This document shows, piece after piece, positions 22,101 to 33,513 of a stretch of 64,000 bases of DNA. The position numbers and the translations under genes are program-made. Origin of the DNA: Mycoemilia scoparia. Lineage: Eukaryota; Kickxellomycota; Kickxellomycetes; Kickxellales; Kickxellaceae. The notes under the pieces were generated by a model. The model worked only from the letters and a program-made list of their open reading frames with translations, ran no database searches and had not been told where the DNA came from. How positions within the stretch are numbered: the first letter of the stretch is position 1; each line of letters starts with the position of its first letter. The stretch spans positions 248,001 to 312,000 of the forward strand of contig JANBPU010000004.1 of the NCBI GenBank assembly GCA_027575805.1, read 5' to 3'.

Positions 22101-22284
22101 GCTGTGGTGGCCGTTCGGGATAGTCTGCCCGGTGGTCGTGACTGCTATAGTGGGGGTGTTCGTCCATATATGAATGCTGTAGCCCATGTGGTCTGATCAA
22201 TTCCTCCCCTTCTTGGGAAGGTGAGAGGATGCGATGCAAATTTTTGGAGGGATGGTGATTGTGGGAGTGTCCGTCGTAGGACAT
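16135..22284 (-). CDS. INO80: INO80 chromatin-remodelling ATPase
   Basis: Single exon of 2049 residues from the ATG at 22284. The same frame is open 90 bp further up, but that part is not family-like. INO80 is the Snf2-family motor that slides nucleosomes and exchanges H2A.Z in the nucleus. From the N-terminus: about 500 residues of disordered Tyr/Ser/His/Pro-rich sequence; a basic middle region; the DBINO domain at about 900-1010 (a highly charged Glu/Arg helix ending [13 protein letters not shown]); Snf2 lobe 1 with [12 protein letters not shown] (Asp1136) and the INO80-typical DEAQAIKSS (Asp1246) in place of DEAH; and a long insertion of roughly 300 residues. Lobe 2 follows from about 1720, with [35 protein letters not shown] and [20 protein letters not shown]. 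The tail is rich in Ser, Thr, Lys and Pro. The split ATPase domain with its large insertion is diagnostic of INO80. Confidence 0.96.
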   Translation of the reverse strand: [2049 protein letters not shown]

Positions 22285-23108
22285 TTGTGGGCAAGTGGTC
22301 TTGAAAATGCGAAGGGGGTGGTGGAATTGAGCGTGGTGGGTTGGTAATAAATTGTAGGTAGGCACGAAGGGCAAAAAAATAAAAACTAAAGTGTAGCTGT
22401 CAAGAAAGCAATGAGTGGCAAAAATCCGCTGGATGGTAGTTTAAGTGTTTGTGTAAGTACTAAAGTATGTGTGCGTGTGCGTGTTTGTAGGCACAGGCTA
22501 ACAGAAGAAAACCAAGAAGGGGCCTTTTTGAGACTATTCAAGGAATTCCAGGAGTCGTTTTGCCATAAAGTAAAATTTGGAAGATAGCATCAATAATCGA
22601 TGCGTTGTGCTTTTCTTAAAACCGGGACAGCGGTTGGGTAGTTTTTCACCCAGGCGCGTTACAAACACTGAATCAACAATGATTGCCCTGATTCGGTCCT
22701 CATTCAATTTCACGCAATCTTGGCAGCCAATCCCAGATCCAGATCAGCAAAAGAGCTAACATCTTGCATTATCCCTCACAAAGAAATGGTTCTATTTAAA
22801 TCAGCCTTTTTTGGCAGCCATCGCTTTCTATGAGGTACTTAACAATCTATTCTATTTGTATCATCAATTACTATCCCGCAAAAGATACAGACGCCATAAT
22901 TCGTATCTTTAAATGCAGCTATTGTGAAAAATACTTTTGCACTTGGCGGTGAAGGATGTGACTTCTTTCTTTGTCCGGGCTTTGATAATAAACAAGGCAT
23001 ACCCTTGATATTGTTCTGTAACTTCGATGAATTGCTGATAATATCCTATTTGTGTTTATGACCAAGAAAAAAGGGATAAAGTATACACTATCACATCTAA
23101 CTGAAAAA
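22285..23108. other. INO80 promoter and SRP54 3' region
   Basis: About 0.8 kb. A GT/GC-rich simple run lies at about 22460-22490. A 60-codon plus-strand frame at 22577..22759 has no recognisable features. The region probably holds the INO80 promoter, and I see nothing else. Confidence 0.5.
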
Positions 23109-25553
<2,445 letters not shown>

Positions 25554-26289
25554 CTTTACTTTCTAGACAAAATTAAATGTTAATGCTTTTGAATAGGGAA
25601 AGGTGGCAGGTTCTGTAATTTCATGCCCACTGGTACCTATTTCAGATCATGGACTGTATCATCTAATCACTGATTAAATTAATATGTTGGTGCGCTTATG
25701 TACCATGGTCTTGACTAAAAGCGAATCATGGCTATTTTTTGATAATTTAGTTTTAACAGATAGAATCTCAAGTAAAAGCTAATGGAACAGATTATTAGCG
25801 GTTTCTCTATATGGGTGATTATTTTTGAAGGGTGACCATCTGCTAGCAAATGCTGATCGTACATTTGGCTGTGGTTGCTCCTATAATCGTTGGCCACCAA
25901 AAGTCACCCTTCAAAAATTATGATCCATATCTCTGTTCAAGATTATTTCACATATAATAAACAATTTTTGGTTCCTATTTTGCAGATATCGATACGACAC
26001 ATTACAACTAATTGCCCTTTGAAGTATAAAAACATTTAAATGGTACCTGTAATTTGATCTAAAGTAAAGTCCAATTATTTATTTTTCTTTGCAATACCAC
26101 TAAAGTAAATATTTTTCGGGAGTCAATTTCAAGAAGTATATAAATATAAATATATCTCATAAAGGGGGGGGGATCAAAATTCTGACTAAGCTCCATAAAA
26201 GCAAGGATAATAACTCCAGAATCCTTTTACATATCACAACAAAGAATACCATACGGATTGGCAATATTATGTTACCAAGACTTGTCTTT
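25554..26289. other. SRP54 promoter region with a MITE copy
   Basis: AT-rich region upstream of SRP54. It holds one copy of repeat family A (25809..25930) and a run of nine G at 26164..26172. No coding frame is supported. Confidence 0.6.
25809..25930 (+). repeat. Dispersed repeat family A (MITE-like), copy 1
   Basis: 122 bp with terminal inverted repeats of about 27 bp. The left end begins ATATGGGTGATTATTTTTGA. The reverse complement of the right end begins ATATGGATCATAATTTTTGA, and both continue AGGGTGA, with three mismatches in 27. The centre contains the conserved tggttgctcctataatcgtt. Flanks read ctct on both sides, a possible target duplication. It is non-coding. Other copies are at 33003..33124 and 45171..45303. 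Confidence 0.85.
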
Positions 26290-26556
26290 CTAATTTTTAT
26301 CTTCTGTGTTCTTTCTGGACAGTTCCTCAAGCTCCTTTATTTTCATTCTTCGTAATTCCTAAAATACAGCGATCCAAGAATTATCACTTAATATTACTAC
26401 ATCTGGTTGTTCTATAAAACATGCTGACTGTTTACATGTAAAAATACTTCTACTTGCTTGTAACCGATTCTCTTCTTTTGATTGATAGTATAAACCAACT
26501 AGACCACCACCAAGGGCACCAATTGTCAATATCAATGCCTTTTTCAAATTTCCCAT
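26290..26556 (-). CDS. Small single-span membrane protein, 55 residues
   Basis: Exons 26556..26458 and 26358..26290 (minus strand) give 55 residues. A short N-terminus (MGNLKK) is followed by one hydrophobic span (ALILTIGALGGGLVGLYY) and a charged coiled-coil tail (KEENRLQ joined to ELRRMKIKELEELSRKN). This layout resembles small mitochondrial inner-membrane assembly factors, but I recognise no specific family. The intron starts with GCAAGT (GC-AG). An ordinary GT donor two bases further in would give a different frame that stops soon after the junction. An ATG 24 bp further up would add eight residues. Without splicing the frame runs for 73 codons with a non-family tail. It lies between SRP54 and UNC45, both also on the minus strand. 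Confidence 0.5.
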
Positions 26557-26861
26557 TTTGCGATAATAAAGTCTGTTCAAAACCGATATCCAGTGAGCGA
26601 TCTTGTCAGAGTATAAGAATTAACTGAACCTAGATATTCGCTGCAAAACTTATGGGTGACACATTAGAACTGCTACCTTGGAATCGTTTTGAATACAACA
26701 CTGTTACACAATTTTATGTCAATTTTGATATAAAATCTAGCTTCACAAAATGCTTTAATGTATTATGCGGTAGTAATATTGCTGACCAAGACATGATGCA
26801 CATAACCATTTATTTGTTAGGATAATACATGATCACAATGAAAAATATAGAAAATATCATG

Positions 26862-29812
26862 CTAAAGTGCCTCCATCGCAGACTTTGCCAAATCTTTGAT
26901 ATGCCCAAATTTAGAATTGGTTGATAGATTTTTGAGAACTTGTTGAACCTTGTCGTTAGATTTAATTTTTGCCACAATTTCGTTGTCACCGCTCTGTAAC
27001 ATGTTTGCTAGAATTGCTACTGCTCTATGCTGCAAAGCACCATCATTCGACTCATCTTCTCCAAGATCGGTTATAATAGTCATTGCTGTGGGATGGCTAA
27101 GGGCCAAGAATCTGCATACTCGAGAATCAGAGCTAAGAACTCCCAGTGCACCACTTGCAGCAATTTTAGTTGGTATATCTTCACAGTCTGAGAGCGCAAC
27201 AAATAGATGGATTTTGGAGGTTTGGTACGATTTCTGGCCTTCAGTGACCTTTTCGTCGCTCTTTGGAATAGTCGAGCTGGCATAATGGTCAAAGACTTTC
27301 ATATCACTCACAAGGTTGCAGAGTAGTTCCGTGGCTGCTCTTTGGATCATTGGGTGGCTACTGAGTACCAAAAACTCAATGACGCTTAGCCCCTTGAGGT
27401 CGAATGCTATGAGGCCTCTCACATCTCCTTCAGATTGAGGCGGCGTGCTTGCTAGATTGGTAAGTGCCATCAATGCTTCAAACTGAGATAGCTTGTTATC
27501 TTGCTCCTCCACGCACAGAGACAAGAATGGGCGAACCAACGACCGGACCATGCCGTTGGGAAATGCAATATGTGGCGGCAAAGATATTGCCAGTTTTGCC
27601 AAAGTGTGTGCTGCTGTACGATCGAGTGCTGATCGATATGGTTTTGGTGGTATATCTTTAGACTCTGTACCCTTCTCATCTATTAAGCGAAGCAAGCCAG
27701 TTGCACCTCCCTGCTGAACAATCAATCCACGCAATTCTGGAGCAGTTGCCAGATTGCACAGGGCTTGAGCTACTATATTTTTGACACCGTCGCTTGGAAA
27801 TAGCTTTGGATGAATAGCTTCAACCAAGCAAGGGACACAACCAGATTTGGCCAATAATTTAGACCGAACTTGCACTCTTTGCGTAGCATAGTATTTTCTA
27901 TCAGCCTCAATATCATCAGTCTTTGAATCTGTGCTAGATGCTTTCTGGCGCAGTTTGAGCAGTGCCTTTTGCTCTTCAGTTAGAGCGGGTAGGTACTGTG
28001 TAAGATTTTGACATAAAGCCACTATATGGAAGCGAAGGTGCGACTTTTTCGTACTTCTTGCGACCTTAAACAAATTGGTAAGCAGAGACGTGTTTATGGA
28101 AATCGTGTCTTTAAGCTTGGCCTTTAGGGACATGTAACACAAGCCTTCCACAAGGCCTAGTAGAGACTGATCAGCTTCAGGGTCTTTCGACGAATCAAAA
28201 ATCGAAGAAAGTGTCTCCATTTGGATTTTTAGGAGCTCTTCAGAATCATTAGCACCCTGCTCCGAATCAAGGCTATTAAATTCTTTGATGCCACTGGCCT
28301 CTCCTTCTGATGTTGCCGACGACTCTTTTGCAACAGCTGATGGGTCCTTTTGTTGTGGCGCGCCAATTAGCTTGGAAAGTGCTTTTGAGGCAACAGTAAA
28401 CAAACTCTTCCTGCTGGCCTCTTGGGCAGACTTATTTTCATTGATAATTTTGATTATAAATGCCTTTCCATGCTCATTGATAAGCTTTCGGCAACCAGAA
28501 TCACCCAATGCCTCACTACAGAGTTCCATGAATGCAACTTGTGTTGGTATATGGTCGTATTCGATCAATTCAAACGTATCCTTGAGGAATTCTGTTTGCG
28601 TCAGGATCGGAAGAGCAACCGTTCCCTTGGAATCGACTGGAAGAATAGACGCGAGGCAGTAGAATCCCTTTCTCCTCTCGTTCTGTGTTGTAGCATCAAT
28701 CCAGCCTTCAATTGTTTGTTTGATGCGTCGAAATATCGTTTTTGAAGACTCAGCTAGCTTGCTGGTGGTTTCTGGCGACGATCCTAATCCACAGTTTTGG
28801 ATTTCTGATAACAAAATTACGCTACCAGACTGTCTCAAATCACCATGTGGTCTACCAGCTAGGTCCATGATAGCAGAAAGGCCAGGCGATAGCCCATTTT
28901 TGTATGATCTAGCAAGTGTTTCAAGAACAGCCAGCTTGTTCAACTTCAAAATCTGGAGCATACCCCTAACAAATGTCTGGACTGTTTCTTGGGTGATTTT
29001 TTCATTCAAGATGCTTGGAAATACAGTGTGAATATAGTATTCCAAAGCATCTTTTGTGTTTCTTGAAATACTTTCGTATGTGTCTGCTTTTTCGCCTTTA
29101 AGCTGATGAAACACTGAAGAAGTCAAAAGCTTGATGGCCAAAGAAAGACAGCCGTATTCGGAAGCCCTTTCTTCGAAAATAGCCTTCAAATAGGTAAAGA
29201 CTGTTGAGGTTTCAGACGATGAGGATTGTGATGATGTCTCGTTTTGAACAATTCGGTCAACAACTAAACAAAAGACATTTATTGTTTCCTTTGGCAGCTC
29301 GTTGTCGTTATAAACATCGAAAAGCCTTTCAAAAACTGCCCGGTAATCTTTTGGCTTTATAATACCAAAACCATCAGCATACCGCGAAAGCTTTTTTATA
29401 GCCATTCTTCGAGTGTTTTCGTCATTACTATTTATATCATCCAAGAGCTGGGGTATACTCAACTCTTCTACGCTTTGAGAATCAACATCATCTATTGTGG
29501 CTTTGGATAGTTGAACAATAGCATCCTGTATTTCCTTATTCAATGCACTTGCTTCAGCGCCAGTCTTGGAATTTGCATAGCCTGCTGCTAGTTTGAGGTC
29601 TTTACTGGCTTTCTCAAAATCACCGTTCTCTTTATAAAGCGCGGATCTTTTTAGTAACAAATCTGCTTTGTTTGCGCTTTGCTCTAGCTCTACAAATAAT
29701 GACAATGCGGTTATTCTTTCTTTGTGTCGCCTTGAGTCCATGCATCTAGTGACATTGATGAAATTACGCACATACCTTTTGTTAGAGTGTCTATTTCGGA
29801 TAGTAGTGACAT
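26862..29812 (-). CDS. SHE4: UNC45/She4 UCS-domain myosin chaperone
   Basis: Main exon 29719..26862, plus a proposed first exon 29812..29776 over a 56-nt GT-AG intron. Spliced, it starts MSLLSEIDTLTKERITALSL and has 964 residues. Unspliced, an ATG at 29741 gives MDSRRHKERITALSL. UCS proteins fold and protect myosin motor heads with Hsp90/Hsp70, and in fungi are needed for actin-based transport and cytokinesis. A partial TPR is visible at the start (KADLLLKRSALYKENGDFEKASKDLK). The rest is armadillo-like helical repeats, including YATQRVQVRSKLLAKSGCVPCLVEAIH, QALCNLATAPELRGLIVQQGG (shown in part) and FEALMALTNLASTPP, matching the UCS domain. Length is close to animal UNC45 (about 940). The first-exon model is tentative, as its intron would be the shortest in the window. 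Confidence 0.85.
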
Positions 29813-30475
29813 TAAATGTAAACAATTTTGTGGCTCAAAGTATCGTGACTGTATTAGACAACAAACTTGAAAATGCTGTTTGAAAAAATACAAATGTAAA
29901 TATAATGATTATGAACACCGGTGTTTACTTGAACGTTATGGGTAATAACTATACCGTGAGTTTGGGAAGCAAACTGATGCTGGTACTTCTTTAGACAACC
30001 ATCTTATCCACACAGACCAATAGCACTATTTGGCAAGTTCTCGACCAAAATGGAACAGTCAGATGCCCATATACATTTGAGCTGCAGTTTCAGTGATGAT
30101 TTGCTAGTAGTATCCAAGGAAATGCTCTAGATGAGCCTTTTAGAGGAGACTACTCTGCCGTTTACACAATAGAATGCGTCAAACTATTTATGAACAAGGC
30201 CTTTATTGAAAATTAAAGTGACTAAAGTGGGAGGGGTAATTGTAGGGAAAGCGATGATAACTGCTGAGAAAAACACTGGTCTAGGATAATCAGAATAATG
30301 CTCAGGGCAGTAGAGAAGGTAGGTAAGGATAATGTATGCACAAAAATATATACTAAAAGTATAACTTGCCCAGCAAGCGGATTAAGGAATTTAAATACAA
30401 GATTGACGGTGTAATATTTTAGGTTGTGTGGTAAAAGAAGGTTAGGGATATATCAATCGGGTTGGAGGATGCTGG
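29813..30475. other. Intergenic region with one repeat copy
   Basis: Upstream of UNC45 and downstream of the type I membrane protein gene. It holds a shortened copy of repeat family B at 30047..30158. Nothing else is recognised. Confidence 0.6.
30047..30158 (+). repeat. Dispersed repeat family B, copy 2 (shortened)
   Basis: About 112 bp. The right half, with gctagtagtatccaagg and then gccttttagaggagactact, matches copies 1 and 4. The left half retains aatggaacagtcagatgccc, but the tctctgcaaa block is missing, so it looks internally deleted. Confidence 0.6.
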
Positions 30476-31447
30476 CTATGGCATGGCCATGGACTTGAGC
30501 TCGGGGGGATAGTTGGCTGTCATCTTCTTGAGCAATTGCTGGTAAGAGTATTTGTATCTTAACCGAATGGCAGTGCCGACGATGTAGGACAGTATGCCAA
30601 TTCCAGCAACAGTGCAGAATAAGTACAGACCGGTTAATGGGGCTGCAAATTGGCGAGCCAGAGGGTTTACTGATTTGTCATAGTCTGGATCACCTTTGAT
30701 AAACTTGACAGCATTGCTGTCGCTTTGCTTTCCCACTTCGTTTTTGTCAGGGCTGTCAGCAGAAGAAACACCAGTTTCATCACTGAACTCTGAAGCCGAA
30801 CTCTCACTTTGGGACGATGACAACGATGTTGTTGAAGCATCGCTTTCAGAGGCTGAAGCTGCCACGGCCGACGGGATAACAATGCTTTCCTTTGGCTGAG
30901 GGATCCAAGGGCCAAATGGTTCTGTTGGAATCTGGGCAAGGTTGATACCCTCATCGACAGTATAGTCTGTGCCAAGCTTCAAAACGTAGGCAACAGAAGT
31001 GTCTCCAATCATGTTCCGCGGGTAAAGGACAAGTTGCTGTGGAATGGCGAGCTCCTTTATTGTATCCTCGAGGTCCATTTGCCCAGTGGTGGTGCCAGTC
31101 ATGTACAGGTTGTTTGGCATCGTGTCCATGGGAGAAGCAACCCATACTTGGCCGTCCCTGGTTTGAAGGTCCCATCGGTTAACATCCGAGCCTGCAGTTT
31201 CGAGTGTTGTCCTTGCAGACTGGGGGAATGTCATGGAGAGCGACCATGCGGTAGGTTGTGGGGAATTTGGAGCATAGTTTGGCGTAAGCTCTACTCCGAA
31301 TTTAGAGGTTTGAACATTGACCCATGCAAGTTTATATTGAAATGCAACACCAAAGTTGTTGTTCTGGGGGCCAAGCTGAGCAGATGCCAAGTATGAGATA
31401 ATGCTTGCCAGCAAGCAAAGTATTGCGATGTGGGTAGAAGCGTGCAT
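30476..31447 (-). CDS. Predicted type I membrane protein, unknown function
   Basis: Single exon of 323 residues. The N-terminus is a clear secretory signal (HIAILCLLASIISYLASAQ, with cleavage likely after ASA). A luminal or extracellular domain of about 170 residues follows. It contains AWVNVQTSKFGVELTPNYAP and TAWSLSMTFPQSA, a beta-strand-like pattern somewhat reminiscent of small carbohydrate-binding modules, but I cannot assign it. Next come a Ser/Glu/Asp-rich linker of about 60 residues, suited to O-glycosylation, then one membrane span (PLTGLYLFCTVAGIGILSYI) and a short basic cytosolic tail (RLRYKYSYQQLLKKM). The arrangement suggests a cell-surface or ER/Golgi membrane protein. I recognise no named family. 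Confidence 0.7.
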   Translation of the reverse strand: MHASTHIAILCLLASIISYLASAQLGPQNNNFGVAFQYKLAWVNVQTSKFGVELTPNYAPNSPQPTAWSLSMTFPQSARTTLETAGSDVNRWDLQTRDGQVWVASPMDTMPNNLYMTGTTTGQMDLEDTIKELAIPQQLVLYPRNMIGDTSVAYVLKLGTDYTVDEGINLAQIPTEPFGPWIPQPKESIVIPSAVAASASESDASTTSLSSSQSESSASEFSDETGVSSADSPDKNEVGKQSDSNAVKFIKGDPDYDKSVNPLARQFAAPLTGLYLFCTVAGIGILSYIVGTAIRLRYKYSYQQLLKKMTANYPPELKSMAMP

Positions 31448-33002
31448 CGAACTTCTATTGGCCTGTTGTAAAAATGTAGGTCGTTAAAATAAATAAATAA
31501 GAGACGGATAAGAAACAAAGACAGGCAGAGAGACAAATTGGTGGTAGTGGAGCAGTTTGAATGCAGGGCACAAGTCGTGCTATAAGTACTTGGACTTTGT
31601 GTTACTAACAACAATTTGATTATTGAGCAGCCATTGAAAACGTGGTGTTGCGCCTCGAATACTGTGCAAAGAAAATGAATTGGATGTGTGTGGATGGCCA
31701 GGATTGCTGAAAACTAGCGATCAAAGCAGCAGAGACGAAATGTGAGCCGCCATACTAACCACATTCAATTCTGCTGCCACTTTGGACTTTGGCGCTCTGC
31801 GTTCTTTTGCCTCAAAAACTCGGATCATGCGTCAGCGAGTGTGCGTGCAAGAAACAATGGCCTTCCCCGACTTTCATCCATTGCCTGCAGCTTTTGTGGT
31901 TCAATCTTGGTAGAATTTCACAGTAGCGGCCTGTTACGAGTATTGAGCCTGCTAAAGTGTGGTTTCGGCCCTGCAGTGACCATTGCGCTTCCCCAGAACT
32001 GGTGTTTTCAGTATTCTGGGCTGGCCTAGTGTTGTGCCACTTACGTATGCCATACCCACACATCACTATTGCTCTGTATAGCTGCCACACTAGACCATAT
32101 CTTGTTGCAATGTGTTATCTACTTGCCTTACTTCCTTGTTAATTCCGCCTATGGTATTCCCGCCGTGTCCTACTGCTTGCTCTTGGTAGTAGTAGGGCAA
32201 AATTTCAAGCATCGCAACCACAGAACTCTTTGAAGCTTGCCTGCTCTGCTATTTACCAGATTCGTTGCATACATCCAATTTTTGATGTAGACATCAAATG
32301 TGCCAGATGATTTTCATGCAATGGTGGGGAGCCAAAAGCGATGTCGTGCCCTGGTGAACTTCTGCCTGACATTCAGACATTGTTTTGATTTCTTTCTAAA
32401 AAATAGATGCTACAGCCAAAATATCATTGATGGCTACTGCGATCTGGGGGAAGCAGCATTTTTGTGAAATGGGATACAAGTCTTTTGCTGGGCCAGCAAA
32501 CATCGAAATTGTTTTGGTGCTAAGTATAGAAAGGCTTGTTTGACACACACCAGAGACTTTCCAATTGTGTCGTCCAAAGCAACATTAACACAACTGCCTG
32601 TGTAGCTGCTGAGGCTTTCTCTATTTTGGGATTTGTAGGCAGTGCCGGCTCTATGCCTCAGTTGGCTTTACACGGATTCTTGAAATGGCTTTTCTGATAT
32701 TTCTGTTTTGTCAATCTTTTATACCGGGTAAATACTTCTGCATATTTGAGGGTTGGCAAAGGCTCCAAAGGCTTTGATTTCATATAAAAGGGGCAAATGT
32801 CTTTCTCAAAGCTGCACCACTGCCACTATTAAAGCTTTATTGATTGATTTTTGCCACTTTAAATCACGATTTAGAACTTCAGAAAAATCTATTTTATGAT
32901 TTGAGTGAATACCAAGTTCAATCAAAATGAATAGTAGTTCGCTTTCAGGTAATATAGGAGTCGTAGATAGATTCAGAAGTTAGGCTACTAAACACAGTAG
33001 TT

Positions 33003-33124
33003 ATATGGGTAGTTATTTTTGAAGAGTGACTATTTGTCAACAAATGGTGTCCACTCTTCTGGCTTTGGTTGCCCCCACAATCGTTGGCCAACAAAAGGTA
33101 TCCTTCAAAAATTATGATACATAT
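33003..33124 (+). repeat. Dispersed repeat family A (MITE-like), copy 2
   Basis: 122 bp, the same length as copy 1. It starts ATATGGGTAGTTATTTTTGA and ends CTTCAAAAATTATGATACAT followed by AT, the inverted counterpart. The centre has ctttggttgcccccacaatc and cgttggcca as in the other copies. It directly abuts a family C copy on the right. Confidence 0.85.
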
Positions 33125-33268
33125 GGTCATATTTCACAAGGTCTTGGACAGAAATTGGTACCTGGGAGCTACATAGCAAATGGCTTGAGATTGGACCAAA
33201 ATATGAGGACCCATTTCCGCCTATCATGTATTTGAACACTAGTGGAAATCTCACCAAATATTTAATAA
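33125..33268 (+). repeat. Dispersed repeat family C, copy 1
   Basis: The core runs from aaatggcttgagattggacc through gaggacccatttccgcctat to actagtggaaatctcaccaa and a terminal tttaataaa. It matches the segments at about 34381..34508 and 56197..56320. The left limit is uncertain because family A copy 2 lies immediately before it. Confidence 0.6.
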
Positions 33269-33513
33269 AAAATAAGTTGACTTGTAAATAAATTGCCAAA
33301 TACGTGCTTTTCATCAGTAGTACCATAGAAAGAAGTTAAAAGCTCAGTTTTCTACTTTTGTCAAAAAATAATCACAACCCATAAATTTTATGATTGTGAT
33401 TTACAATACCAAAAATATTTATAGCATTTTTTGAGCGATCAATCTCTCCGCAAATTGCTGACAAAAGCATATCAAAACTTTCTCTATTCATTAGGAAAAA
33501 AGGGGCAATTAGA

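Larger units (their letters stand above)
31448..33513. other. Long intergenic region, two repeats at its right end
   Basis: About 2 kb between divergently transcribed genes, the largest gene-free stretch here. Short frames at 31742..32029 and 31812..32090 overlap each other on opposite strands and show no protein character. Family A copy 2 (33003..33124) and family C copy 1 (about 33125..33268) lie next to each other near the right end. Promoters of both flanking genes should be here. Confidence 0.6.

Noticed and set aside
31742..32090. Overlapping frames of 92-95 codons on both strands in the long intergenic region
   Set aside because: Cys-rich and low in conserved patterns, overlapping on opposite strands, with no start or splice context.
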